Shown piece after piece: positions 1-4,581 of a stretch of DNA of 7,285 bases (its first letter is position 1; the number at the start of each line of letters is the position of its first letter). The notes under the pieces are model-generated. The model ran no database searches. It saw only the letters and a program-made list of their open reading frames with translations, and was not told the origin of the DNA. The translations under genes and the position numbers were made by a program. Source of the stretch: Clostridia bacterium (GTDB lineage Bacteria; Bacillota_A; Clostridia; Oscillospirales; CAG-272); NCBI GenBank assembly GCA_017468115.1, contig JAFUJS010000054.1:1-7285 (forward strand), given 5' to 3'.

Positions 1-582
1 GACATAGGCATTGCAATCGGCGCAGGCACAGACGTGGCTATTGATACAGCCTCGGTGGTGCTAACTAAGAGTAGCCTTATGGATGCGGTAAGAGCAATAA
101 AGCTTAGCCGTGCCACCTTTAATAACATTTGTCAAAATCTGTTTTGGGCATTCATTTATAACTCTATTGCAATTCTGGTTGCAGTCGGTGTGTTTACACC
201 GCTGGGCTTTACGCTAAGCCCTATGATAGGTGCCCTTGCTATGAGCCTTTCCAGCGTTAGCGTTGTGCTTAATGCTCTAAGGCTGAATTTCTTTAGCGAC
301 AAGTACAAATATAAAAGAAAATCAAAGGTAAAATTTGAGGAATTATCGACACAGGTTGAGGAAAAAGGAGAAAAAACTATGGAATTTATGCTTAATGTAG
401 AGGGTATGCAGTGCTCCCATTGTGAGGCGAGTGTTGAAAGGGCACTTAACGCAATGGACGGCGTTAAGGCGGTAAAGGCAGACCGCACAAATAATCAGGT
501 TTGGGTACAGGCAAGCTCCGATGTAGATGTAAACGAAATTATCAGAGTAATTGAGGACCTTGGCTTTGCCGCTTCTGTTTGA
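1..582 (+). CDS. copA: Cu(I)-exporting P1B-type ATPase, C-terminal part with a C-terminal HMA domain (5' truncated by the window)
   Basis: The frame is open from base 1 and ends at TGA 580-582; the N-terminal part of the gene lies upstream of the window. Numbering codons from base 1, residues 1-20 (DIGIAIGAGTDVAIDTASVV) are the end of the P-domain typical of CopA. Two transmembrane segments follow. Y53-N54 in the first and M81-x-x-S84-S85 in the second are the M7/M8 residues that define Cu(I)-transporting P1B-1 ATPases. A lysine-rich linker (about 100-126) leads to a heavy-metal-associated domain (127-193) with the metal site GMQC138-SHC141. The family pumps Cu(I) or Ag(I) out of the cytoplasm at ATP cost; the HMA domain receives or senses the metal. 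C-terminal HMA domains also occur in other clostridial CopA proteins. The CPC motif and phosphorylation site are outside the window, so copper specificity rests on the M7/M8 residues. Confidence 0.93.
   Translation, partial: DIGIAIGAGTDVAIDTASVVLTKSSLMDAVRAIKLSRATFNNICQNLFWAFIYNSIAILVAVGVFTPLGFTLSPMIGALAMSLSSVSVVLNALRLNFFSDKYKYKRKSKVKFEELSTQVEEKGEKTMEFMLNVEGMQCSHCEASVERALNAMDGVKAVKADRTNNQVWVQASSDVDVNEIIRVIEDLGFAASV
379..582 (+). other. Possible separately translated CopZ-like copper chaperone from an internal start in copA
   Basis: ATG 379 lies in frame inside copA at the exact boundary between the linker and the HMA domain. AAGGAG (365-370) sits 8 nt upstream, a well-formed Shine-Dalgarno sequence in the middle of a coding region. 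Initiation here would give a 67-residue protein starting MEFMLNVEGMQC with C12-x-x-C15, nearly the size of free CopZ chaperones (about 68-70 residues). The linker codons around it are rich in Lys and Glu, whose AAA/GAA codons together with GGA can give SD-like sequence by chance. The spacing and the domain-boundary position make a true internal start plausible but unproven. The same residues are certainly also part of the full ATPase. Confidence 0.4.
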
Positions 583-607
583 CAAAAGCCATAAATTGTG
601 ATACAAT
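579..607 (+). promoter_or_regulatory. Sigma-A promoter with extended -10 for the DtxR/MntR-type regulator gene
   Basis: TTGACA (579-584), 17-nt spacer, TACAAT (602-607) preceded by TG at 599-600 (extended -10). The -35 box overlaps the copA stop codon, so the regulator can be expressed independently of copA. ATTGT-GAT-ACAAT (595-607) is a perfect 5+5 inverted repeat over the -10 box. It is a candidate operator, perhaps for autoregulation, though it does not match a DtxR or MntR box I can name. Confidence 0.8.
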
Positions 608-640
608 ATTAAGGAAAACGGAAAAAGGGGGGGCTTTGTC

Positions 641-1015
641 TTGGTAATTAAGGAATCCGCAGAGGACTATCTAGAGTCTATATATGTTCTGAAAAAGCAA
701 AAGGGCAACGTGCGTAGTATAGACGTTGTTAACTATCACGGCGTTTCGAAGCCCAGCGTTTCTGTGGCTATGAAAAAGCTTCGTGAGGACGGCTACGTTA
801 CAGTTGATGAGGCAGGCTTTTTGTCCCTTACCGAAAAGGGCGAGGCAGTTGCAGGTAGAGTTTACGAAAGGCATCAGGTTATTTCAGAGGCGCTAATGGC
901 GCTCGGGGTAGACCGTGAAACAGCCTTAGAGGACAGCTGCAAAATCGAGCACGTTATCAGTAAGGAAAGCTTTGAAAGGCTAAAGGAATTTTTAGAAAAA
1001 AGAAAAGGGAGCTAG
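641..1015 (+). CDS. DtxR/MntR-family metal-dependent transcriptional regulator
   Basis: 124-residue protein with an N-terminal winged helix-turn-helix (about 5-65; VSKPSVSVAMKKLREDGYV is the recognition-helix region) and a metal-binding/dimerisation domain (about 70-120). There is no C-terminal SH3-like domain, so it has the short MntR-like layout (B. subtilis MntR is 142 residues). Aligning by eye with MntR, D9, E12, H78, E103 and H104 match its metal ligands Asp8, Glu11, His77, Glu102 and His103. C100 stands where MntR has Glu99 and where DtxR has Cys102. Such proteins bind Mn(II) or Fe(II) and repress metal-uptake genes. Start: TTG 641, 7 nt after the G-run AAAAAGGGGGGG (622-633); no ATG in this frame fits the family's N terminus. 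It has its own promoter, and the stop codon forms the loop of the terminator. The target metal cannot be settled from sequence, and adjacency to copA does not by itself imply copper sensing. Confidence 0.9.
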   Translation: MVIKESAEDYLESIYVLKKQKGNVRSIDVVNYHGVSKPSVSVAMKKLREDGYVTVDEAGFLSLTEKGEAVAGRVYERHQVISEALMALGVDRETALEDSCKIEHVISKESFERLKEFLEKRKGS

Positions 1016-1027
1016 GCTCCCTTTTTT
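1003..1027. terminator. Bidirectional rho-independent terminator between convergent genes
   Basis: AAAAGGGAGC (1003-1012) pairs perfectly with GCTCCCTTTT (1016-1025); the 3-nt loop TAG (1013-1015) is the stop codon of the metalloregulator. A T-run follows on the plus strand (1022-1027). On the minus strand the hairpin is followed by TTTTCTTTTTT, so it can also end Nudix transcription. It overlaps the last codons of the plus-strand gene. Confidence 0.88.
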
Positions 1028-1503
1028 CATTCCCTTGTGATAATATGCTCAGGACCTGCATGCTCCCTTGACAAATAATCCTGTAAAAAGGCGGGGAATG
1101 CCTTGTACTTGTGCAGGTCCTTAATAGGAACCCACATCATCTCTTCCTTTACGCCGTGGGTGTAGCTGTTGCTGTTTAGCTTTTGGGTTCCTCTTGGCTT
1201 CATAAGAAAATAAAATGCTATTTCGTGGCAAATGAGCCCGTCAAGAGTACCGCCCGACTGGCTAAAAAGGTTTTCGTGTACAACTGCAAGTCGGTCAATT
1301 TCATACCTTACACCCGTTTCCTCAAGGACCTCACGTATAGCAGCATCCTCGGCGCACTCGCCGTGGTGAACACCGCCACCTACGGAGTAAAGGTAGTCCT
1401 CATTTGAATTGCCAACAAGTAAAACACAGTCATCCTCGACAATAATGGCACCGGCTCTGTATCGAAACCATTTGTTACCTTCGATAAATCCGCAGTCTAT
1501 CAT
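1027..1503 (-). CDS. Nudix hydrolase
   Basis: 158-residue protein. A complete Nudix box GX5EX7REUXEETGU spans residues 43-65: G43, E49, R57-E58, E61-E62, G64. The glutamates bind the divalent metal that activates water for cleavage of a nucleoside diphosphate linked to another group. The N-terminal segment WFRYRAGAIIVEDDCVLLV is the usual first beta strands of the fold; the C-terminal part carries an acidic W-V-P-I-x-D-L motif common in MutT/ADP-ribose pyrophosphatase-like members. Substrate is not predictable; nucleotide sanitation or ADP-ribose/nucleotide-sugar cleavage are possible. The ATG at 1503-1501 has a perfect GGAGG (1514-1510) 7 nt upstream. It is convergent with the metalloregulator and shares its terminator. 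No good -35 box is visible upstream. Confidence 0.93.
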   Translation of the reverse strand: MIDCGFIEGNKWFRYRAGAIIVEDDCVLLVGNSNEDYLYSVGGGVHHGECAEDAAIREVLEETGVRYEIDRLAVVHENLFSQSGGTLDGLICHEIAFYFLMKPRGTQKLNSNSYTHGVKEEMMWVPIKDLHKYKAFPAFLQDYLSREHAGPEHIITRE

Positions 1504-1515
1504 AAATAACCTCCT

Positions 1516-1528
1516 TATACATTGTATA
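1516..1528 (-). promoter_or_regulatory. Palindrome and possible -10 region upstream of the Nudix gene
   Basis: TATACA-T-TGTATA is a perfect 6+6 inverted repeat directly upstream of the Nudix ribosome binding site. Read on the minus strand it contains TACAAT (1526-1521), a fair -10 box, but the position 17 nt upstream (GGGGAT) is a poor -35. It may be a weak or activated promoter with an operator over it, or just A/T-rich leader. Confidence 0.35.
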
Positions 1529-1532
1529 TATC

Positions 1533-1597
1533 AAAAAAGCCATATCCCCTCAGCAAAAGACAGGTCGAGAGGCGGGTTTTGCTGAAGCGTGGCTTTT
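1533..1597 (-). terminator. Nested inverted repeat with T-run, terminator-like on the minus strand, just upstream of the Nudix gene
   Basis: Outer arms AAAAGCCA (1535-1542) and TGGCTTTT (1590-1597) enclose inner arms TCAGCAAAA (1550-1558) and TTTTGCTGA (1577-1585), separated by asymmetric internal loops and an 18-nt apical loop. On the minus strand the outer stem ends in TTTTTT (1538-1533), only about 20 nt before the Nudix ribosome binding site. It could stop transcripts coming from the tRNA operon or act as an attenuator for the Nudix gene. Confidence 0.5.
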
Positions 1598-1926
1598 GCC
1601 CGACGCACACACTAGCAAGCCCACGAGAACCCCAAAGCTCACAGGCTCGCTTCGAGGACCCCTGGGACAATGGCTTACGGACAAAAAACGAACCACATTT
1701 GTGGCAGAGCCACAAATGGCGTCCGAAGACCCATTCCGTACCAACAAAAAAGACAGGTCAAGCCTGTAATCCAATGGTGGATGCGTTCCCTTTGGGAACG
1801 AGATGCGTCGAGGCTCTTGCAAACAAGCTTGCAGACGCCTTTCGCCGCACTTACGAACCACATTTGTGGCAGAGCCACAAAAGAAGGTCCGAACCCCGTC
1901 CCCCGTCCTTAAGACCAACAAAAAAG
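1555..1926. repeat. Mosaic of short direct repeats and hairpins downstream of the tRNA operon; no gene recognised
   Basis: This stretch of about 370 bases is higher in G+C than its surroundings and is built of repeated modules. (1) An identical 28-bp repeat at 1689-1716 and 1854-1881 (starts CGAACCACATTTGTGG), each copy forming a hairpin around an AGA loop: 10 bp in the first (CATTTGTGGC/GCCACAAATG), 8 bp in the second. Both are followed by GTCCGAA. (2) ACCAACAAAAAAG at 1740-1752 and 1914-1926. (3) AAAAGACAGGTC at 1555-1566 and 1748-1759. (4) A hairpin CGTTCCC-TTT-GGGAACG at 1784-1800, flanked by GATGCGT at 1780-1786 and 1802-1808. Copy spacings are 165, 174 and 193 bp, so this looks like a diverged tandem duplication of a unit of about 170 bp with variable internal filler. 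The open frames crossing it run into the tRNA genes and lack ribosome binding sites, so I treat them as spurious. Confidence 0.75.
1746..1767 (-). terminator. Small terminator-like hairpin inside the repeat mosaic
   Basis: On the minus strand ACAGG (1767-1763), loop CTTGA, CCTGT (1757-1753), C, then TTTTTT (1751-1746). The 5-bp stem is short; it is listed because the same T-run module also ends the tRNA operon terminator. It may be a vestigial or backup terminator. Confidence 0.35.
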
Positions 1927-1957
1927 CACCTGCTGAAGCAAGTGCTTTTTTGTTGGT
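1914..1957 (-). terminator. Rho-independent terminator of the tRNA-Thr/tRNA-Tyr operon
   Basis: Minus strand: GCACTTGC / GCAGGTGC (one G-U pair) closing a TTCA tetraloop, extended outward by AAAAAA / TTTTTT and ACCAAC / GTTGGT. Perfect arms are 1914-1929 and 1942-1957 (16 bp). The T-run follows the core stem. The outermost pairs use the ACCA 3' end of tRNA-Tyr (1957-1954), so gene and terminator overlap. Confidence 0.9.
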
Positions 1958-2038
1958 GGGGGATGGTGGATTCGGACCACCGAAGTCGTTGACAACAGAT
2001 TTACAGTCTGCCCCCTTTGGCCACTCGGGAAATCCCCC
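1954..2038 (-). tRNA. tRNA-Tyr (anticodon GUA), CCA encoded
   Basis: 85-nt class II tRNA read on the minus strand from 2038. Acceptor GGGGGAT pairs with ATCCCCC, discriminator A (1957), encoded CCA 1956-1954. The D-arm has GG at the 18/19 positions. Anticodon loop CTGTAAA (2006-2000) with GTA at 2004-2002; a long variable arm as expected for bacterial tRNA-Tyr. T-arm GGTGG/CCACC with loop TCCGAAT: position 55, nearly always U (pseudouridine), is C here (plus-strand base 1975). The gene follows tRNA-Thr by 14 nt in the same transcript. Everything else fits a functional tRNA; the C55 could be a sequencing error, a true variant, or the result of exchange with the repeat downstream. Confidence 0.95.
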
Positions 2039-2042
2039 AGAT

Positions 2043-2143
2043 GTTGCGAGATTGGAGCTGGTGAACGGAGTCGAACCATCAACCTGCTGATTACAAATCA
2101 GCTGCTCTGCCATTGAGCCACACCAGCATAGGCGTCTCGCAAC
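2043..2143 (-). repeat. Complementary leader and trailer segments enclosing tRNA-Thr (processing stem candidate)
   Basis: On the minus strand GTTGCGAGA (2143-2135) precedes tRNA-Thr and its perfect complement TCTCGCAAC (2051-2043) follows it, in the 14-nt spacer before tRNA-Tyr. In the precursor RNA these would form a 9-bp stem enclosing tRNA-Thr. The predicted transcription start is at 2143, the first base of the leader arm, so the RNA would start inside a duplex. This fits a role in 5'-end protection or processing. Confidence 0.65.
2053..2127 (-). tRNA. tRNA-Thr (anticodon UGU), CCA encoded
   Basis: 75-nt class I tRNA read from 2127. Acceptor GCTGGTG/CACCAGC, discriminator T (2056), encoded CCA 2055-2053. 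Anticodon stem GCTGA/TCAGC with loop TTTGTAA gives anticodon TGT. The T-loop is canonical TTCGACT; the T-stem contains G-T pairs. It is the first gene of the tRNA operon, whose transcript should begin about 16 nt upstream. Confidence 0.96.
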
Positions 2144-2149
2144 GGCAAT

Positions 2150-2208
2150 ATTCTATCATATAAAATAATGTTTGTCAATAGCAAAATAAAAATTTTTTTA
2201 TTTTTTTA
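2150..2208 (-). promoter_or_regulatory. Strong sigma-A promoter of the tRNA operon with UP-like tract
   Basis: Minus strand: TTGACA (2178-2173), 17-nt spacer, TAGAAT (2155-2150) preceded by TGA (extended -10). Upstream of the -35 lies an almost pure A/T tract (about 2208-2183) placed like an UP element, as in stable-RNA promoters. The predicted start is near 2143. Confidence 0.88.
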
Positions 2209-2226
2209 ATAAGGCACAAATATAAC

Positions 2227-2259
2227 AAAAAAGGAACAGCGCTTTTGCTGTTCCTTTTT
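2227..2259 (-). terminator. Rho-independent terminator of rny
   Basis: Minus strand AAAAAGGAACAGC (2259-2247), 6-nt loop, GCTGTTCCTTTTT (2240-2228) and a T-run to 2227: 13 perfect pairs starting 9 nt after the rny stop codon. Confidence 0.92.
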
Positions 2260-2268
2260 GTTGTGTTA

Positions 2269-3822
2269 TTATTTTGCGTAGTCAACTACACGGCTTTCTC
2301 TGATGAGGTTAACCTTAATCTGACCGGGGTATTCAAGCTCGCTTTCAATCTTCTTAACGATATCACGGGCAACAAGCGCCATTCTGTCGTCGTTGATTTG
2401 CTCAGGCTTAACCATAATACGAATTTCGCGGCCTGCCTGAATTGCAAAGGTCTTTTCAACACCGTCAAAGCTCTTTGCGATTTCCTCAAGCTTTTCAAGT
2501 CTCTTTATGTAGTTTTCAAGGTTTTCGCGTCTTGCACCCGGGCGGGCAGCAGAAATTGCGTCAGCAGCCTGTACAATAACAGCGATAAGTGATTGTGGCT
2601 CAACATCGTTGTGGTGAGCTTCGATAGCATGTAGAATTTCCTTAGACTCCTTGTACTTCTTGGCAACGTCTACGCCGATTTGTACGTGTGAGCCTTCAAT
2701 TTCAGCAGTAAGCGCCTTACCAATATCGTGCAAAAGACCTGCACGCTTAGCAAGGGTGACATCTGCGCCAAGCTCTGCAGCCATAACACCTGCAAGAGCA
2801 GAAACCTCAATAGAGTGTGTAAGCACGTTTTGACCATAGCTGGTTCTGTACTTAAGTCTACCAAGTAGCTTAACAAGCTCAATGTTAATACCGTGAACAT
2901 TAGCCTCGAATGTAGCCTTTTCGCCTGCCTGCTTGATGGTTTGCTCAACCTCTTTTCTGGCTTTTTCAACGCAATCCTCAATTCTTGTTGGGTGGATACG
3001 TCCGTCAGCAATAAGCTTTTCAATAGCAATTCTTGCAATTTCACGTCTTACCGGGTCAAAGCCGGAGATTGTGATAACCTCTGGGGTATCATCAATAATA
3101 AGCTCAACACCTGTAAGGTTTTCGATAGCCCTAACATTACGACCCTCACGACCGATAATTCTACCCTTCATATCGTCGTTTGGAATAGGAACAACGGAAA
3201 TAGTAGCCTCGGAAACGTGGTCGGCAGCACATCTTGCAATAGCAAGAGAGATAATGTTTTTAGCCTTTTTGTCAGCCTCCTCCTTAAACTCAGCCTCAAG
3301 CTCAATAAGCTTTTGCGCCTGCTCGTGCTTAACGTCGTCCTCAAGGTTCTTGATAAGAAGGGCTCTTGCCTCCTCAACACTATAGCCTGAGATTTTTTCA
3401 AGCAGCTTTAGCTGTGTTTCGTGTGCTTGTGTTAATTTTTCTTTGATTTCTTCGTTTTCTTTTACCTTTTTCTGTAGCGCCTCTTCCTTCTTTTCAAGGG
3501 CATCAACCTTCTTGTCAAGATGGTCCTCCTTGCTCATAAGGCGTTGCTCCTGTCTTGCAAGCTCGGAGCGTCTTTCCTTAACCTCGGCATCAAATTCCTT
3601 TCTCAAAGCGAGAATTTCATCCTTAGCAGCAATAGTAGATTCCTTGCGTTTGGTTTCGGCGGCTTTAATAGCGTCTTCAAGTAGCTTCTTTGCCTGCTGC
3701 TCAGCAGAGCCAAGCTGTTTTTCAGCGGCAGCTTTTCTGATAAGAATGCCGGCGATAATACCGACAACAATGCCCAGAGCAGTTCCTGCTACAATGAGAA
3801 TAATATCTAATGGACTTCCCAT
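2269..3822 (-). CDS. rny: Ribonuclease Y
   Basis: 517 residues (B. subtilis RNase Y has 520). Order of parts: N-terminal membrane anchor (about 5-28); a long charged coiled coil (about 30-200); a KH RNA-binding domain (about 207-280) with the GxxG loop in [10 protein letters not shown] (220-229); and an HD phosphohydrolase domain with H336, H365-D366 and D421 as metal ligands. RNase Y is the membrane-bound endonuclease that starts mRNA decay in many Firmicutes. The ATG at 3822-3820 is chosen because GGAGG (3836-3832) lies 9 nt upstream and the membrane segment begins at once. An in-frame ATG at 3879 would add 19 residues rich in His and basic residues, lies inside a leader hairpin and lacks an RBS. 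Monocistronic, with its own promoter, roughly 125-nt leader and terminator. Confidence 0.97.
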   Translation of the reverse strand: MGSPLDIILIVAGTALGIVVGIIAGILIRKAAAEKQLGSAEQQAKKLLEDAIKAAETKRKESTIAAKDEILALRKEFDAEVKERRSELARQEQRLMSKEDHLDKKVDALEKKEEALQKKVKENEEIKEKLTQAHETQLKLLEKISGYSVEEARALLIKNLEDDVKHEQAQKLIELEAEFKEEADKKAKNIISLAIARCAADHVSEATISVVPIPNDDMKGRIIGREGRNVRAIENLTGVELIIDDTPEVITISGFDPVRREIARIAIEKLIADGRIHPTRIEDCVEKARKEVEQTIKQAGEKATFEANVHGINIELVKLLGRLKYRTSYGQNVLTHSIEVSALAGVMAAELGADVTLAKRAGLLHDIGKALTAEIEGSHVQIGVDVAKKYKESKEILHAIEAHHNDVEPQSLIAVIVQAADAISAARPGARRENLENYIKRLEKLEEIAKSFDGVEKTFAIQAGREIRIMVKPEQINDDRMALVARDIVKKIESELEYPGQIKVNLIRESRVVDYAK

Positions 3823-3857
3823 AACACTATACCTCCTTTTAATGTTTTTGTGTGGGT

Positions 3858-3935
3858 GCGCATGTGGGAAAACATCCACATGGCGCCAAAAAGGTATGTA
3901 AAGGGCAGAGGTGAGCTACACAAATCTCACATGCC
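3858..3935 (-). promoter_or_regulatory. Structured 5' leader of rny: two hairpins
   Basis: Hairpin 1 (proximal to the gene): on the minus strand GCG-CATGTGG (3885-3876, one bulged C) pairs with CCACATG-CGC (3867-3858 region) around an 8-nt loop. Hairpin 2 (distal): GGCA/TGCC enclosing GTGAG/CTCAC (3935-3904). Hairpin 1 ends about 20 nt upstream of the ribosome binding site. The leader is long for a housekeeping gene and could serve autoregulation by RNase Y cleavage, as a leader hairpin does for E. coli rne; this is inference. Confidence 0.5.
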
Positions 3936-3953
3936 AAAATTCTACATACTATG

Positions 3954-3982
3954 ATTTTATAATATAAATTCAATAAAGTCAA
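3954..3982 (-). promoter_or_regulatory. Sigma-A promoter of rny
   Basis: Minus strand TTGACT (3982-3977), 17-nt spacer, TAAAAT (3959-3954). An overlapping TATAAA gives an alternative -10 register with a shorter spacer. The predicted start is near 3947, about 125 nt before the rny ATG. Confidence 0.75.
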
Positions 3983-4057
3983 GCCATAATTTAAAGATAT
4001 TTAATATTTATGACAAAAATATTCATAAAATAGGGTAAGGCAAAATGAGGTTGATTA

Positions 4058-4086
4058 TTGAAATTTAGCTTAAGTTGCTGTATAAT
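4058..4086 (+). promoter_or_regulatory. Sigma-A promoter of the flavin-reductase/GH78/mgsA operon
   Basis: TTGAAA (4058-4063), 17-nt spacer, TATAAT (4081-4086). The predicted start at about 4092-4093 falls at the ribosome binding site GAGGTG (4093-4098), so the leader would be only about 11 nt. It is divergent from the rny promoter about 75 bp away. No clear operator is seen between them. Confidence 0.8.
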
Positions 4087-4103
4087 AAAAAAGAGGTGAT
4101 TTT

Positions 4104-4571
4104 ATGATACACGAAAATTTTAATGAAATGATAGGTAAGGGTGCGCTCCTTTGCGCCACGGACAAGGACGGCGGGCACAATCCGATGACCGTTTCCTGGG
4201 GTGCAAGAGGCATTTTGTGGGGCAAGGATGTGTGCTTTGTTTTTGTAAGGCACTCTCGCTACACCTACCAATTTTCCGAGAGCGGAAGCACAATGACCCT
4301 TAGCTTTTTTGACGAGAGCCGCAAGGACACTTTAGCATTCTGCGGGACAAAAACAGGCAGGGACGTGGACAAATTTCGGGCCTGCGACCTAAAATTTGAC
4401 ATAGTCGAGGGCGGCGTTGTGTTCAAGGATGCAAAAAGGACCCTCATACTTAAAAAGCTGTATTGCGACGACGTTAAAAAGGAATGCTTTACAGATATGG
4501 AGCCACTTAAGTGGTACAAGGACAACGATTTTCACAGAGTATATGTCTGTGAGGTTATAAAGGAAATTTAA
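4104..4571 (+). CDS. Flavin-reductase-like FMN-binding split-barrel protein
   Basis: 155 residues, matching the flavin reductase-like family of small FMN-binding split beta-barrels. Visible family motifs: MTVSWG (28-33), R49-H50-S51-R52-Y53-T54, TLSFF (65-69), CGTKTGRD (80-87) and the C-terminal DFHRVYVCEV (142-151). The SWG, RYT and SGRD-like segments line the FMN site in relatives. Members bind FMN and reduce flavin or an unknown acceptor; many anaerobe members have no assigned substrate. ATG 4104 has GAGGTG 5 nt upstream. It is the first gene of the operon, 10 nt before the GH78 gene. What redox role it plays beside a glycosidase is unclear. Confidence 0.88.
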   Translation: MIHENFNEMIGKGALLCATDKDGGHNPMTVSWGARGILWGKDVCFVFVRHSRYTYQFSESGSTMTLSFFDESRKDTLAFCGTKTGRDVDKFRACDLKFDIVEGGVVFKDAKRTLILKKLYCDDVKKECFTDMEPLKWYKDNDFHRVYVCEVIKEI

Positions 4572-4581
4572 GGAGATAAAA

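Noticed and set aside
1555..1926. CRISPR array
   Set aside because: There are only two copies of each repeat, spacings are 165-193 bp, and no uniform spacers or cas genes are present.
1533..1930. T-box or other known riboswitch upstream of the Nudix gene
   Set aside because: I see no T-box core sequence or other recognisable aptamer motif on the minus strand; only repeats and terminator-like hairpins.
1540..1960. Insertion sequence or integrated element at the tRNA-Tyr 3' end
   Set aside because: No transposase or integrase, no target-site duplication, and no direct copy of the tRNA 3' end; the only copy is inverted and imperfect, so I report it as a repeat instead.
1522..2113. Overlapping open frames on both strands (up to 187 codons) across the repeat mosaic and the two tRNA genes
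   Set aside because: They read through tRNA genes, terminators and hairpins, repeat the same translated fragments in step with the DNA repeats, and lack ribosome binding sites; stop-free length follows from the higher G+C of the region.
3823..3879. N-terminal extension of RNase Y from an upstream in-frame ATG
   Set aside because: It has no ribosome binding site, sits in a leader hairpin, and would put a His/basic-rich stretch before the membrane anchor; the ATG at 3822 has a perfect GGAGG and family-like length.
2893..3901. Long open frames antisense to rny
   Set aside because: They are antisense shadows caused by Lys/Glu-rich coiled-coil codons; compositions are low-complexity (Ser/Leu/Phe-rich) and no RBS or domain is visible.
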